Shown in pieces: positions 1-6,369 of a stretch of DNA of 25,783 nucleotides. The DNA is from CBFDBT01 sp965603115 (GTDB taxonomy: Bacteria > Pseudomonadota > Alphaproteobacteria > Sphingomonadales > Kordiimonadaceae): contig CBFDBT010000016.1 of NCBI GenBank assembly GCA_965603115.1, positions 1 through 25,783 of the forward strand. Direction: 5' to 3'. Below the pieces are notes generated by a model. That model was not told the origin of the DNA, made no database searches, and was given only the letters and a program-made list of their open reading frames with translations. The first letter of the stretch is position 1. The number at the start of each line of letters is the position of its first letter. A program made the position numbers and the translations under genes.

Positions 1-1
1 T

Positions 2-1648
2 GCTGACGCCGACAATATTTTTTACTGCGCCGCAGCAGGCATTGGCAACTCTGTTGTTTATGTGGGCTCCAAAACCGGACGCGACGGCATTCACGGTGCA
101 ACGATGGCATCAGCTGAATTTACCGACGATAGCGAAGAAAAGCGCCCTACTGTGCAAGTGGGTGACCCTTTCACCGAAAAACTATTGATTGAAGCTTGCC
201 TCGAACTAATGGCTACCGACGTTATTGTCGCCATACAGGATATGGGCGCGGCGGGCCTTACGTCATCCGCGGTTGAAATGGCGTCTAAAGGCGGCGTTGG
301 CTTTGAACTTGATTTGGATATGGTGCCTCAACGCGAAGAAAACATGCAAGGTTGGGAGATGATGCTATCAGAATCCCAAGAGCGCATGTTGATGGTGATC
401 CAACCGGGTCGCGAGCATATAGCACAAGCTATTTTTGAAAAATGGGATCTTGATTTTGCGATCATTGGCCACATTACTGAAACTGGTAATTTAACGCTCA
501 AACAGCACGGCGAAGTAATCGGCGACATGCCAATTGATAGTCTTGTTGAGGATGCGCCAGAATATGAACGTCCTTTTGTCTCTACTCCCTTGCGCGATAC
601 AATAGGTGCAAGCGACATTGCAGCGCCTGTTGACTTAGAATCCACAGCCTTAGAGATGATAGGTGGGCCGCACCTTTGCTCGCGTCGTTGGATTTATGAG
701 CAATATGACCATATGGTTATGGGCGATACCGTGCAGCGACCGGGCGGTGACGCCGGTGTTGTGCGTGTGCATGGGACCAACAAAGGCCTTGCCGTTACAA
801 CCGATGTCACACCACGTTATTGTTATGCTGGCCCCGTTGATGGTGGTCGTCAAGCTGTGGCTGAGACATGGCGTAACATTACTGCTGTTGGGGCAAAGCC
901 CCTTGCGATTACCAATTGTCTGAATTTTGGCAACCCTGAACGTCCTGAAATTATGGGACAATTTGTGGATTGTCTCAAAGGCATGGGCGAGGCCTGCATT
1001 GCCCTTGATTACCCTATCGTTAGCGGAAACGTATCGCTTTATAACGAGACCAATGGCACAGGCGTTCATCCAACACCGGCCATTGGCGGCGTCGGCGTTA
1101 TGGCTGATATCGATAAGATGGCAACGGTAGCCTTTAAAGCTGCGAATGAAAGCATTATTCTTATTGGTGAAACCATTGGACATTTAGGGGCCTCCCTTTA
1201 CCAATCGCAAATTCTAGGTGAAGACGCTGGCGCACCGCCGCCTGTTGACCTTGCAGTAGAGCGCAAAAATGGTGATTTTGTTCGCACATATATTGAAAGC
1301 GGGGCTGTGGAAACCTGTCATGACCTATCTGATGGCGGCCTAATTGCTGCCCTTGCAGATATGGCAATCTCTGGCTCTATGGGTGCGAGTGTGGATATTG
1401 AAGGCCCCTGCCCGCTGCACGGATTACTCTTTGGAGAGGATCAGGCGCGCTACTTGATAGCGGTGGACACACAAACTGCTGAAAAAATTGTAAACGAAGC
1501 TGAAGCAGCGGGAGTTGAAGCCAGCATCATCGGCACCACTGGCGGCGATAGCCTTAATGTTAATGATGGTGCAGTGGACCTGCCTATCACAAAACTGAGA
1601 GATGCCTTTGAAGCTTGGATGCCAAACTTTATGGCTGCTGCAGAATAA
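2..1648 (+). CDS. purL: Phosphoribosylformylglycinamidine synthase subunit PurL (5' truncated)
   Basis: This is the ATP-dependent synthetase subunit of the fourth step of purine biosynthesis, which converts FGAR to FGAM using ammonia delivered from PurQ with PurS. The frame is open from base 2 and enters the window already inside the protein, so about 190 N-terminal residues of a normal 730-740 residue small-form PurL lie upstream; the GTG at 62 is internal. About 548 residues are visible. Family marks include GSKTGRDGIHGATMAS near the start, GGDAGVVRVHGTNKGLA in the middle, NCLNFGNPE and SGNVSLYNET, and the C-terminal CHDLSDGGL. It ends with TAA at 1646-1648 and is followed by a strong terminator. 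I am very sure of the family; only the missing 5' end is uncertain. Confidence 0.97.
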   Translation, partial: ADADNIFYCAAAGIGNSVVYVGSKTGRDGIHGATMASAEFTDDSEEKRPTVQVGDPFTEKLLIEACLELMATDVIVAIQDMGAAGLTSSAVEMASKGGVGFELDLDMVPQREENMQGWEMMLSESQERMLMVIQPGREHIAQAIFEKWDLDFAIIGHITETGNLTLKQHGEVIGDMPIDSLVEDAPEYERPFVSTPLRDTIGASDIAAPVDLESTALEMIGGPHLCSRRWIYEQYDHMVMGDTVQRPGGDAGVVRVHGTNKGLAVTTDVTPRYCYAGPVDGGRQAVAETWRNITAVGAKPLAITNCLNFGNPERPEIMGQFVDCLKGMGEACIALDYPIVSGNVSLYNETNGTGVHPTPAIGGVGVMADIDKMATVAFKAANESIILIGETIGHLGASLYQSQILGEDAGAPPPVDLAVERKNGDFVRTYIESGAVETCHDLSDGGLIAALADMAISGSMGASVDIEGPCPLHGLLFGEDQARYLIAVDTQTAEKIVNEAEAAGVEASIIGTTGGDSLNVNDGAVDLPITKLRDAFEAWMPNFMAAAE

Positions 1649-1670
1649 TAGATTCACAATAAACAAAGCA

Positions 1671-1704
1671 AAAAGGCGGCCTTTTGGTCGCCTTTTATCT
1701 TTTT
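1671..1704 (+). terminator. Rho-independent terminator of purL
   Basis: An 11-bp stem (1671-1681 with 1686-1696, one G-U pair) with a TTTT loop, followed by a T-rich run to 1704. It lies 22 bases after the purL stop. The stem core AAAGGCGG is shared with the terminators near 3922 and 5304. Confidence 0.85.
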
Positions 1705-1769
1705 AATTGTCTTTATTGTCGCTCGTGTCTATTAATAGCTCATAATTATAACATCATATGGAAACACTC

Positions 1770-2279
1770 ATGGCAGAAGAGACCAAGGCACCACAGAAAA
1801 GTCAGAGCAATCAAAGCAAACCAGCTCAAAGTAATCGCCCAAACCAAAACCGCAATAACAATAGGCATAGAAATAATCGCTCGCAAAGCAGGCCACATAC
1901 ACCCGCCAAAGTACAGGCAAATCCTTTTGATGTGGAAGCTACTTATCACACGACTAAAGCGAATTACTGGCGCAAGCGGGTAAACGGCTATGCGGCCTTC
2001 ACACTTATTTACAGTGCTTTGACCATTTCTCTTGCAGACATGGTAAGTGGCACTGAAAATATTATCTCATTTGGCCTGATAGCTTTTACACTGATCTTCC
2101 TCACTGTGAATGCTGCGCGTAGCTATCACAATCACAAGAAAAGTGCGGCCCTCAATAAATTCCGCCAAAATATTCTTATCACGGCAGAAGACATGGCAAA
2201 AGCTACCAAAGACCCGGTTACCAAAGAAGAATTTATGCTGGAAGCTCTGACGGCTATTGGATCGAGTGATAAAAAGTAA
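1770..2279 (+). CDS. Small membrane protein with basic N/Q-rich N-terminus, unknown function
   Basis: I do not recognise a named family. The first 50 or so residues are low complexity, rich in Asn, Gln, Arg, Ser and Lys, and probably disordered. A short soluble stretch follows (ANPFDVEATYHTTKANYWRKR), then two hydrophobic segments, roughly residues 76-96 and 101-120 counted from the ATG at 1758, then a charged C-terminal tail ending in SSDKK that looks helical. Two in-frame starts exist, 1758 and 1770; I favour 1770 because GGAA lies 7 bases upstream, while 1758 has no visible Shine-Dalgarno. It follows the purL terminator, so it probably has its own promoter. Its stop abuts the stop of the convergent hydrolase gene with no spacer. 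The gene is likely real because the frame is clean, codon use matches its neighbours and the protein is well organised. Confidence 0.7.
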   Translation: MAEETKAPQKSQSNQSKPAQSNRPNQNRNNNRHRNNRSQSRPHTPAKVQANPFDVEATYHTTKANYWRKRVNGYAAFTLIYSALTISLADMVSGTENIISFGLIAFTLIFLTVNAARSYHNHKKSAALNKFRQNILITAEDMAKATKDPVTKEEFMLEALTAIGSSDKK

Positions 2280-3107
2280 TTAGAAAACCCACTCACTAAT
2301 ACGCTGGCTAATCTTATCAGGTGTTTTAGCCCAGCCAAAGTGGGTGGCTTCCCCCTCAATATCAGCATCTGAAAGTTCTTCAATTTCTATTGAAGCTTTC
2401 GGAATTTTATCAAGCATCAGTTTAACAGCTTTCATTGGGGCCATGTTATCCCGCGTGAAAGCCATGCATAACACGCGTCCTGTATACTGAGCGATTTCCT
2501 CTTCTAAATCATTGTCCAGGCCAATGATTTTAAAGCGATTTCTCGTCGACATTTGCAGCCAGTCTCGCATATGGCTGCGAGATTCACGACCTGCAAAACC
2601 AAATTTATTGCCTGGAAAATGCCCATAAAGTGCCATAATAACAGGCACAAACCATCCAAATCTTTTCAAATGTTTTCCCGCCTTGCCTTCAAAAGCTTCA
2701 TGCCACGGTGTACCGCTAGCGAGCATGACAATCCCGTCAAAACTGGTCGGGTCTAGACCAGCAGTCATAATAGCCAAGTGGCCTCCAAAGCTGTGTCCGG
2801 CGATATAAATCAGACTATCTGGATAGTCTTGCTTAGCTTTTGCAATCAAGGCCGTGACATCTTCTTGATGCTGTTTATAGCCATAATCCGTACCCCAACC
2901 TGCGCGCAACGGACTATCACCCAACCCACGATATTCCATAACATAGACAGCAATACCCATATTCATAAGAGAGCTTGCCATAGTGCGATAAAAAGACGCC
3001 CGCACGCCCATTGCTGGCAAAATAATTATGCACGCTTTAACGTCACTTGAAGCATATATTGTAAAGGGAACCTTCGTACCATCAGCTGAAATTATTTCTT
3101 GCGGCAT
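2280..3107 (-). CDS. Alpha/beta hydrolase (COG4757-like predicted hydrolase)
   Basis: A serine-hydrolase-fold protein of about 275 residues, probably cytoplasmic since no signal peptide is seen. The nucleophile elbow is GHSFGGH (Ser at about residue 106). The preceding strand and turn read ILPAMGVRASFYR, followed by EYRGLGDS, which is the pattern of the COG4757 group of predicted hydrolases. The probable acid is the Asp in FTRDNMAP and the probable catalytic His is in ATHFGWAK near the C-terminus. The substrate cannot be told. The start may be ATG 3107 or the adjacent GTG 3110; a GAGAG Shine-Dalgarno lies just upstream of both. It is divergent from bolA across a 160-base gap and convergent with the upstream membrane-protein gene. 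Confidence 0.88.
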   Translation of the reverse strand: MPQEIISADGTKVPFTIYASSDVKACIIILPAMGVRASFYRTMASSLMNMGIAVYVMEYRGLGDSPLRAGWGTDYGYKQHQEDVTALIAKAKQDYPDSLIYIAGHSFGGHLAIMTAGLDPTSFDGIVMLASGTPWHEAFEGKAGKHLKRFGWFVPVIMALYGHFPGNKFGFAGRESRSHMRDWLQMSTRNRFKIIGLDNDLEEEIAQYTGRVLCMAFTRDNMAPMKAVKLMLDKIPKASIEIEELSDADIEGEATHFGWAKTPDKISQRISEWVF

Positions 3108-3270
3108 CACACTCTCTATCCCTATTTGTTACGGTCTTCACTATAGTCAGTTCACTAAAAAATCCAAACACAACAAACAAATTATAATTATTATGCCTTT
3201 CTTCTTTTAATTTTTGCGATACGCCTTATGTTGTGTACAAGAAATGAGATTAGCTCAAAGGAATATAGAA

Positions 3271-3501
3271 ATGGCAATGATAGCCGACAAAATTATTGAT
3301 ATGATCGAAGAAGAACTTCCAGGCGCCAAAGTTTCTATTGAGGATTTGGCCGGAGACGGCGATCACTATGCTGCTCGTGTCATCTATGATGGCTTTGCCG
3401 GCAAAAGTCGGGTTCAGCAACACCAAATGGTCTATAAGGCCCTTAAAGGCAAGATGGGCGGTGAACTTCACGCACTCGCCCTGCAAACTTCTGCCACATA
3501 A
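3271..3501 (+). CDS. bolA: BolA/IbaG family protein
   Basis: A 76-residue BolA-fold protein. The family is known to partner CGFS monothiol glutaredoxins in binding or sensing a [2Fe-2S] cluster. The GDGDHYAARVIYDGF segment is typical of the IbaG/BolA1 side of the family; HQMVYKAL is the conserved helix, and His67 in ELHALAL is the conserved C-terminal histidine implicated in cluster ligation. The open frame extends upstream to a TTG at 3214, but the ATG at 3271 is preceded by AAAGGAA at a good distance and gives the normal family length. A second ATG sits two codons later. The neighbour 69 bases downstream is the CGFS glutaredoxin, its expected partner, so co-expression is likely. Confidence 0.93.
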   Translation: MAMIADKIIDMIEEELPGAKVSIEDLAGDGDHYAARVIYDGFAGKSRVQQHQMVYKALKGKMGGELHALALQTSAT

Positions 3502-3570
3502 AAACTTGAACTATCTATAAATCACCCTAAATGAAGGCTGGTAGCGCCTTCAAAAAGAAAGAATTTTATA

Positions 3571-3897
3571 ATGACTGATATCAATGCACGCATTCAAGAA
3601 ATTGTCACCAAAGATGATGTAGTTCTCTTTATGAAAGGCACACCTGTTTTCCCTCAATGCGGTTTCTCGTCAACGGTTGCTCAGGTTATGCAGCACCTAG
3701 GGCTTAATCCTGCAGCTTACAATGTTTTGGAAGATGCTGAACTGCGTGATGGCATTAAAGTTTTTTCCGACTGGCCCACTATTCCTCAGCTCTATGTTAA
3801 AGGCGAATTTGTTGGTGGTTGTGATATCGTCAAAGAAATGTTCCAAAGCGGTGAGCTTCATGAAATGCTCGACGACAAGGGCATCGCGCACACATAA
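3571..3897 (+). CDS. grxD: Monothiol glutaredoxin, Grx4/GrxD family
   Basis: A 108-residue single-domain glutaredoxin of the CGFS class, which carries and transfers [2Fe-2S] clusters using glutathione rather than acting mainly as a reductase. The active site is FPQCGFSS with Cys30; other family marks are MKGTP (glutathione-contacting Lys22), WPTIPQLYVKGEFVGGCDI, and the C-terminal HEMLDDKGI. Length and start (ATG 3571, A/G-rich AAAGAAAGAA upstream) are normal. It follows bolA on the same strand. A small hairpin (GAAGGC 3533-3538 with GCCTTC 3546-3551) sits between the two genes but lacks a T-run, so it does not look like a terminator. Confidence 0.97.
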   Translation: MTDINARIQEIVTKDDVVLFMKGTPVFPQCGFSSTVAQVMQHLGLNPAAYNVLEDAELRDGIKVFSDWPTIPQLYVKGEFVGGCDIVKEMFQSGELHEMLDDKGIAHT

Positions 3898-3921
3898 AAT
3901 CCAGATTTTATCGGATGTGAA

Positions 3922-3945
3922 AAAGGCGGTTTTTAAGCCGCCTTT
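3922..3945. terminator. Bidirectional terminator between grxD and the porin gene
   Basis: An 8-bp stem, AAAGGCGG (3922-3929) with CCGCCTTT (3938-3945), lies between two convergent genes. On the minus strand it is followed by TTTTTC, so it should stop porin transcription well; on the plus strand the following T-run is interrupted. Confidence 0.75.
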
Positions 3946-3971
3946 ACTTTATCCAGCTGTAAAAAGCCTTT

Positions 3972-5060
3972 TTAAAAACCAACAGCGAATTGAAATCTTA
4001 CACCCATCACCAAGGCATTATCCAAATCTTTGGTGCCGCCAACATTTACTATATATTGCACATCTGGCTGAATTGAGATCATATCATTAACAACGTAGTT
4101 ATATGAAAGCTCAAAATTATATTCCGCACTTGCTGGTGTGCTGCCATCCAATGTTAGCAGTTGTTTGATATCATCACCATTCCATGCAGTGGCTATAGCA
4201 AAACCAAGCTGATCATCCTCACGGCCTGCAAAAGGCTTTGATAAAAGAAGTCCACCGCCAATATAATGGCTCAAAGGATTGACCGTACTATTAGCAAAAC
4301 CAGCGCGGAGCCATCCACTTAGTCTGTCACTCAGTGGCGCTTCAACAATGGCGTATACGCCACCATTGCCGCCCTCAGGTAGACCTGAAAACAAAGCATC
4401 AAACTTAGATGAATAGTGATACCCACCAAGCGCGAAACGTACATCGTTACCGGCTACATAATTAACTTCAGCCACATAGAGCGCGCCTTCATCAAAGGAT
4501 ATTTTATGCGCCATCGGATTATTTGGATCATTTGGCACCGCGTCAAAAACACCCGCAGTAAAGCGCAACTGCTCATTCACTGTCACTTCAAACATAGCGG
4601 CTGGTGATGTAGACGGAAAAATAGAAGGGCCATTTTCACCAGTTTGAGAGAAGTCTGGACCAATACCATGGGAGCTATTAATAAAGAAACCTGCAGGCTC
4701 AATTGCATCAAATTCACTATTAAGGTCAATCAATCCAAACTTAACACGTCCACTTGAAAACTCTTGCTGGTACCATGCCTCATAGAGTCGATAAACCTCA
4801 CCATTATCGATGTTCGAAACTGTTTGAAGGTCGCCTACAATATCACCCGACAATTCACTACGATTATTGGATAGGCCATAGACGAAGATTGTGCCACCAT
4901 CTAATCCAGATTTGGACAAATCCCACTCAAGTGTAAAGTCAAGGACGGTCCAAAGCTCAGGTGTATAAACAAATTCCCCTGAAAATGGGCCTTCATCGTC
5001 GGCACTGACACTGCTTGCTGCTAGAGAGATAATTGCTGCAGCCTTAAGTAAAGTAGACAT
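3972..5060 (-). CDS. OprB-like carbohydrate-type outer-membrane porin
   Basis: A protein of about 362 residues with an N-terminal signal peptide (MSTLLKAAAIISLAASSVSA, cleavage likely before DDEG) and a beta-barrel-like body with alternating patterns ending in the aromatic residue FAVGF, typical of outer-membrane proteins. Segments such as YRLYEAWYQQEF, KFGLIDLNSEFD and the late SYNYVVNDMISIQPDVQYI agree with the OprB (carbohydrate-selective porin) family. It is somewhat shorter than many OprB proteins. The frame extends 11 codons further to 5093, but ATG 5060 starts the signal peptide and has GGGA upstream. Substrate specificity cannot be judged; family members pass glucose and other small solutes. 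The roughly 270-base upstream region is AT-rich with no promoter I can assign. Confidence 0.83.
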   Translation of the reverse strand: MSTLLKAAAIISLAASSVSADDEGPFSGEFVYTPELWTVLDFTLEWDLSKSGLDGGTIFVYGLSNNRSELSGDIVGDLQTVSNIDNGEVYRLYEAWYQQEFSSGRVKFGLIDLNSEFDAIEPAGFFINSSHGIGPDFSQTGENGPSIFPSTSPAAMFEVTVNEQLRFTAGVFDAVPNDPNNPMAHKISFDEGALYVAEVNYVAGNDVRFALGGYHYSSKFDALFSGLPEGGNGGVYAIVEAPLSDRLSGWLRAGFANSTVNPLSHYIGGGLLLSKPFAGREDDQLGFAIATAWNGDDIKQLLTLDGSTPASAEYNFELSYNYVVNDMISIQPDVQYIVNVGGTKDLDNALVMGVRFQFAVGF

Positions 5061-5298
5061 AATAAATCCCAATATATAAAAGAAAAAGCACAATTTAAAA
5101 ATTTAACAAAATATAGTCTCTTAATCCTGCCCTAATAATTTAGTATACATTTAGGAATACTCTATAAACATTTAAGTTTATTTAACATATTGTTTACAAT
5201 AGGTTAATTTTTGAAAACTAAACTCTCTAATGGAAATTTATAGTTAGCGTTCGGCTTATGCTGACATAGGAATTAATCTAGATTATATATGAAGTATG
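5061..5298. other. AT-rich intergenic region upstream of the porin gene
   Basis: About 240 bases with very low GC compared with the genes, holding the promoter and leader of the porin on the minus strand. I see no ORF with coding character, no tRNA and no convincing sigma-70 pair; several AT-rich words resemble -10 boxes, but none has a matching -35 box at proper spacing. Confidence 0.5.
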
Positions 5299-5321
5299 AA
5301 AAAGGCGGCTAGTGAGCCGCC
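5299..5321 (-). terminator. Terminator of the methyltransferase-like gene
   Basis: A perfect 7-bp stem GGCGGCT (5304-5310) with AGCCGCC (5315-5321) and a 4-base loop. On the minus strand it is followed by five T residues. It lies just after the stop codon at 5335. Confidence 0.8.
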
Positions 5322-5334
5322 CTCATGTCATATT

Positions 5335-6108
5335 CTATTTAGTAAATTTTAAAATGAAGCGATCTGTTTTATGGCGTATTTTTTCATCAAACACACCTAA
5401 ACTATGGTCATCATCAGGGTTGGATAGTGCGTCACTGCTTCCAACAAATTTAAACCCAGCTGCAATCACTTGTTTTTTCACAAATTCCGGATCAATTCGG
5501 TGTAGGGTTTTTTCAAACTCAGGAACAGTACCCGTCTTTGCGGCATGATCGGAGAGCACAAAAATACCACCATCTTTTAAAGCATCTTTAATCGAAGCTA
5601 ATATAGCCGGCATAGTATCCGCTATAACATCAGGCTTGAGATAGTGGTAATAATCATGAAAGGCTATCATTAAAACAGCAACATCTACACTCGCTTTGGG
5701 CCACTCAACTTCTTCCTTGCCAGTATACAGCTGAGTGACATTTGCCAGCCGACCCGTATAGCGCTGGGCGACATCATTTTTAACATAGTTCCAGTAAATG
5801 ACCCCATTATGGGCGATCACTTTGCCAGCGTCGCCTACTGCATGCGAGAGAATTTCCGAGTAATAGCCATGGCCAGAATTAACGTCCAGAACTGTCATGC
5901 CCTCTTTAATGCCTGCTAAACTTAAAACCTCAGCGGGCTTGCGCCAGACATCATCACGGTTGTCCTTCTCGCTGCGCTCAGGGCTCGCGATAGCCGCCTT
6001 GATATTGTCTGCAATTTCGTGGTGGTCTGCCATCGCCAAAGCAACATTTGATGACATCATCATTGCCACTGCAAATATAACCTTCATACTTGATATTGAA
6101 ATACTCAT
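5335..6108 (-). CDS. Exported class I SAM-methyltransferase-like protein (COG4798-like)
   Basis: A protein of about 257 residues. The N-terminus is a signal peptide with a hydrophobic core (VIFAVAMMMSSNVALA) and a likely cleavage site after ALA, so the product is predicted to be periplasmic. The body is a Rossmann-type methyltransferase fold: motif I reads VLDVNSGHGYYSEIL, the later strand is VDVAVLMIAFHDYYHY and the post-motif is LKDGGIFVLSDHAA. This pattern fits the COG4798 group of predicted methyltransferases, whose substrates are not established. The frame runs 25 codons further upstream, but ATG 6108 is preceded by a perfect AGGAGG, which fixes the start. It may be a binding protein or an enzyme that has lost methyl transfer; the glycine-rich loop is GHG rather than the classical GxGxG. 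Confidence 0.82.
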   Translation of the reverse strand: MSISISSMKVIFAVAMMMSSNVALAMADHHEIADNIKAAIASPERSEKDNRDDVWRKPAEVLSLAGIKEGMTVLDVNSGHGYYSEILSHAVGDAGKVIAHNGVIYWNYVKNDVAQRYTGRLANVTQLYTGKEEVEWPKASVDVAVLMIAFHDYYHYLKPDVIADTMPAILASIKDALKDGGIFVLSDHAAKTGTVPEFEKTLHRIDPEFVKKQVIAAGFKFVGSSDALSNPDDDHSLGVFDEKIRHKTDRFILKFTK

Positions 6109-6114
6109 CTCACA

Positions 6115-6120
6115 CCTCCT
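6115..6120 (-). promoter_or_regulatory. Strong Shine-Dalgarno fixing the methyltransferase start
   Basis: A perfect AGGAGG on the minus strand with six bases (TGTGAG) before ATG 6108. It rules out the upstream in-frame start near 6183 and reveals the N-terminal signal peptide. Confidence 0.85.
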
Positions 6121-6213
6121 GTGTTGTTCATCCACCAACCCTAAAGCGCATGATAGGCTGCATGCAAGTAAGATTACGCGCAACTAAACTAAAGGACTAA
6201 TGCGTTTGAAAGC

Positions 6214-6244
6214 AAAAAGCCCCGCAGTGATGCGAGGCTTTTTT
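6214..6244 (-). terminator. Terminator of thiC
   Basis: A 12-bp stem with one mismatch (6215-6226 with 6231-6242) and a GTGA loop. On the minus strand the stem ends in a T-run reading into GCTTT. It is separated from the thiC stop by the palindromic element at 6256-6355, so the thiC transcript probably carries that element in its 3' end. Confidence 0.75.
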
Positions 6245-6255
6245 AATAGTATATA

Positions 6256-6355
6256 CCGTTCGTGCTGAGCAGAGCCTGAGATTTGCGAAGGCGACGTCGA
6301 AGTACCCTGCGATGCCAGCTTCGTCTGCGCTCAGCTTTTACTCAGGGCGAACGGG
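6256..6355. repeat. Composite palindromic intergenic element (REP/BIME-like)
   Basis: About 100 bases bounded by inverted CCGTTCG (6256-6262) and CGAACGG (6348-6354). Both ends, read inwards, continue with related sequence of the form CCGTTCGnnCTGAG, then AG, CTGAG and finally GCGAAG or ACGAAG. It resolves into two side-by-side imperfect hairpins: the left pairs GTGCT near 6262 with AGTAC near 6300, and the right pairs CCCTG (6305-6309) with CAGGG (6343-6347). It is GC-richer than the flanking intergenic DNA and has no ORF. From memory, words like CCGTTCGnnCTGAG and GTCGAAG occur in dispersed intergenic repeats of sphingomonads and relatives; copy number here is unknown and no second copy was noticed in this window. 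Confidence 0.65.
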
Positions 6356-6369
6356 AGTCTTAATTAACC

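Noticed and set aside
650..1183. 177-codon open frame on the minus strand opposite purL
   Set aside because: It is antisense to well-conserved purL sequence, shows no domain pattern and has composition expected of an opposite-strand shadow.
3533..3551. Hairpin between bolA and grxD
   Set aside because: Only 6 bp and followed by A residues rather than T on the plus strand, so it is not a terminator; too short to call a regulatory element.
3722..4090. 122-codon plus-strand frame running from grxD over the terminator into the porin gene
   Set aside because: It starts inside grxD in another frame, crosses a clear terminator and ends antisense to the porin; it is a chance frame.
5061..5298. AT-rich gap considered as a phage remnant, origin or att site
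   Set aside because: No tRNA, direct repeats, DnaA-box cluster or integrase trace was found; low GC is common in promoter regions of porin genes.
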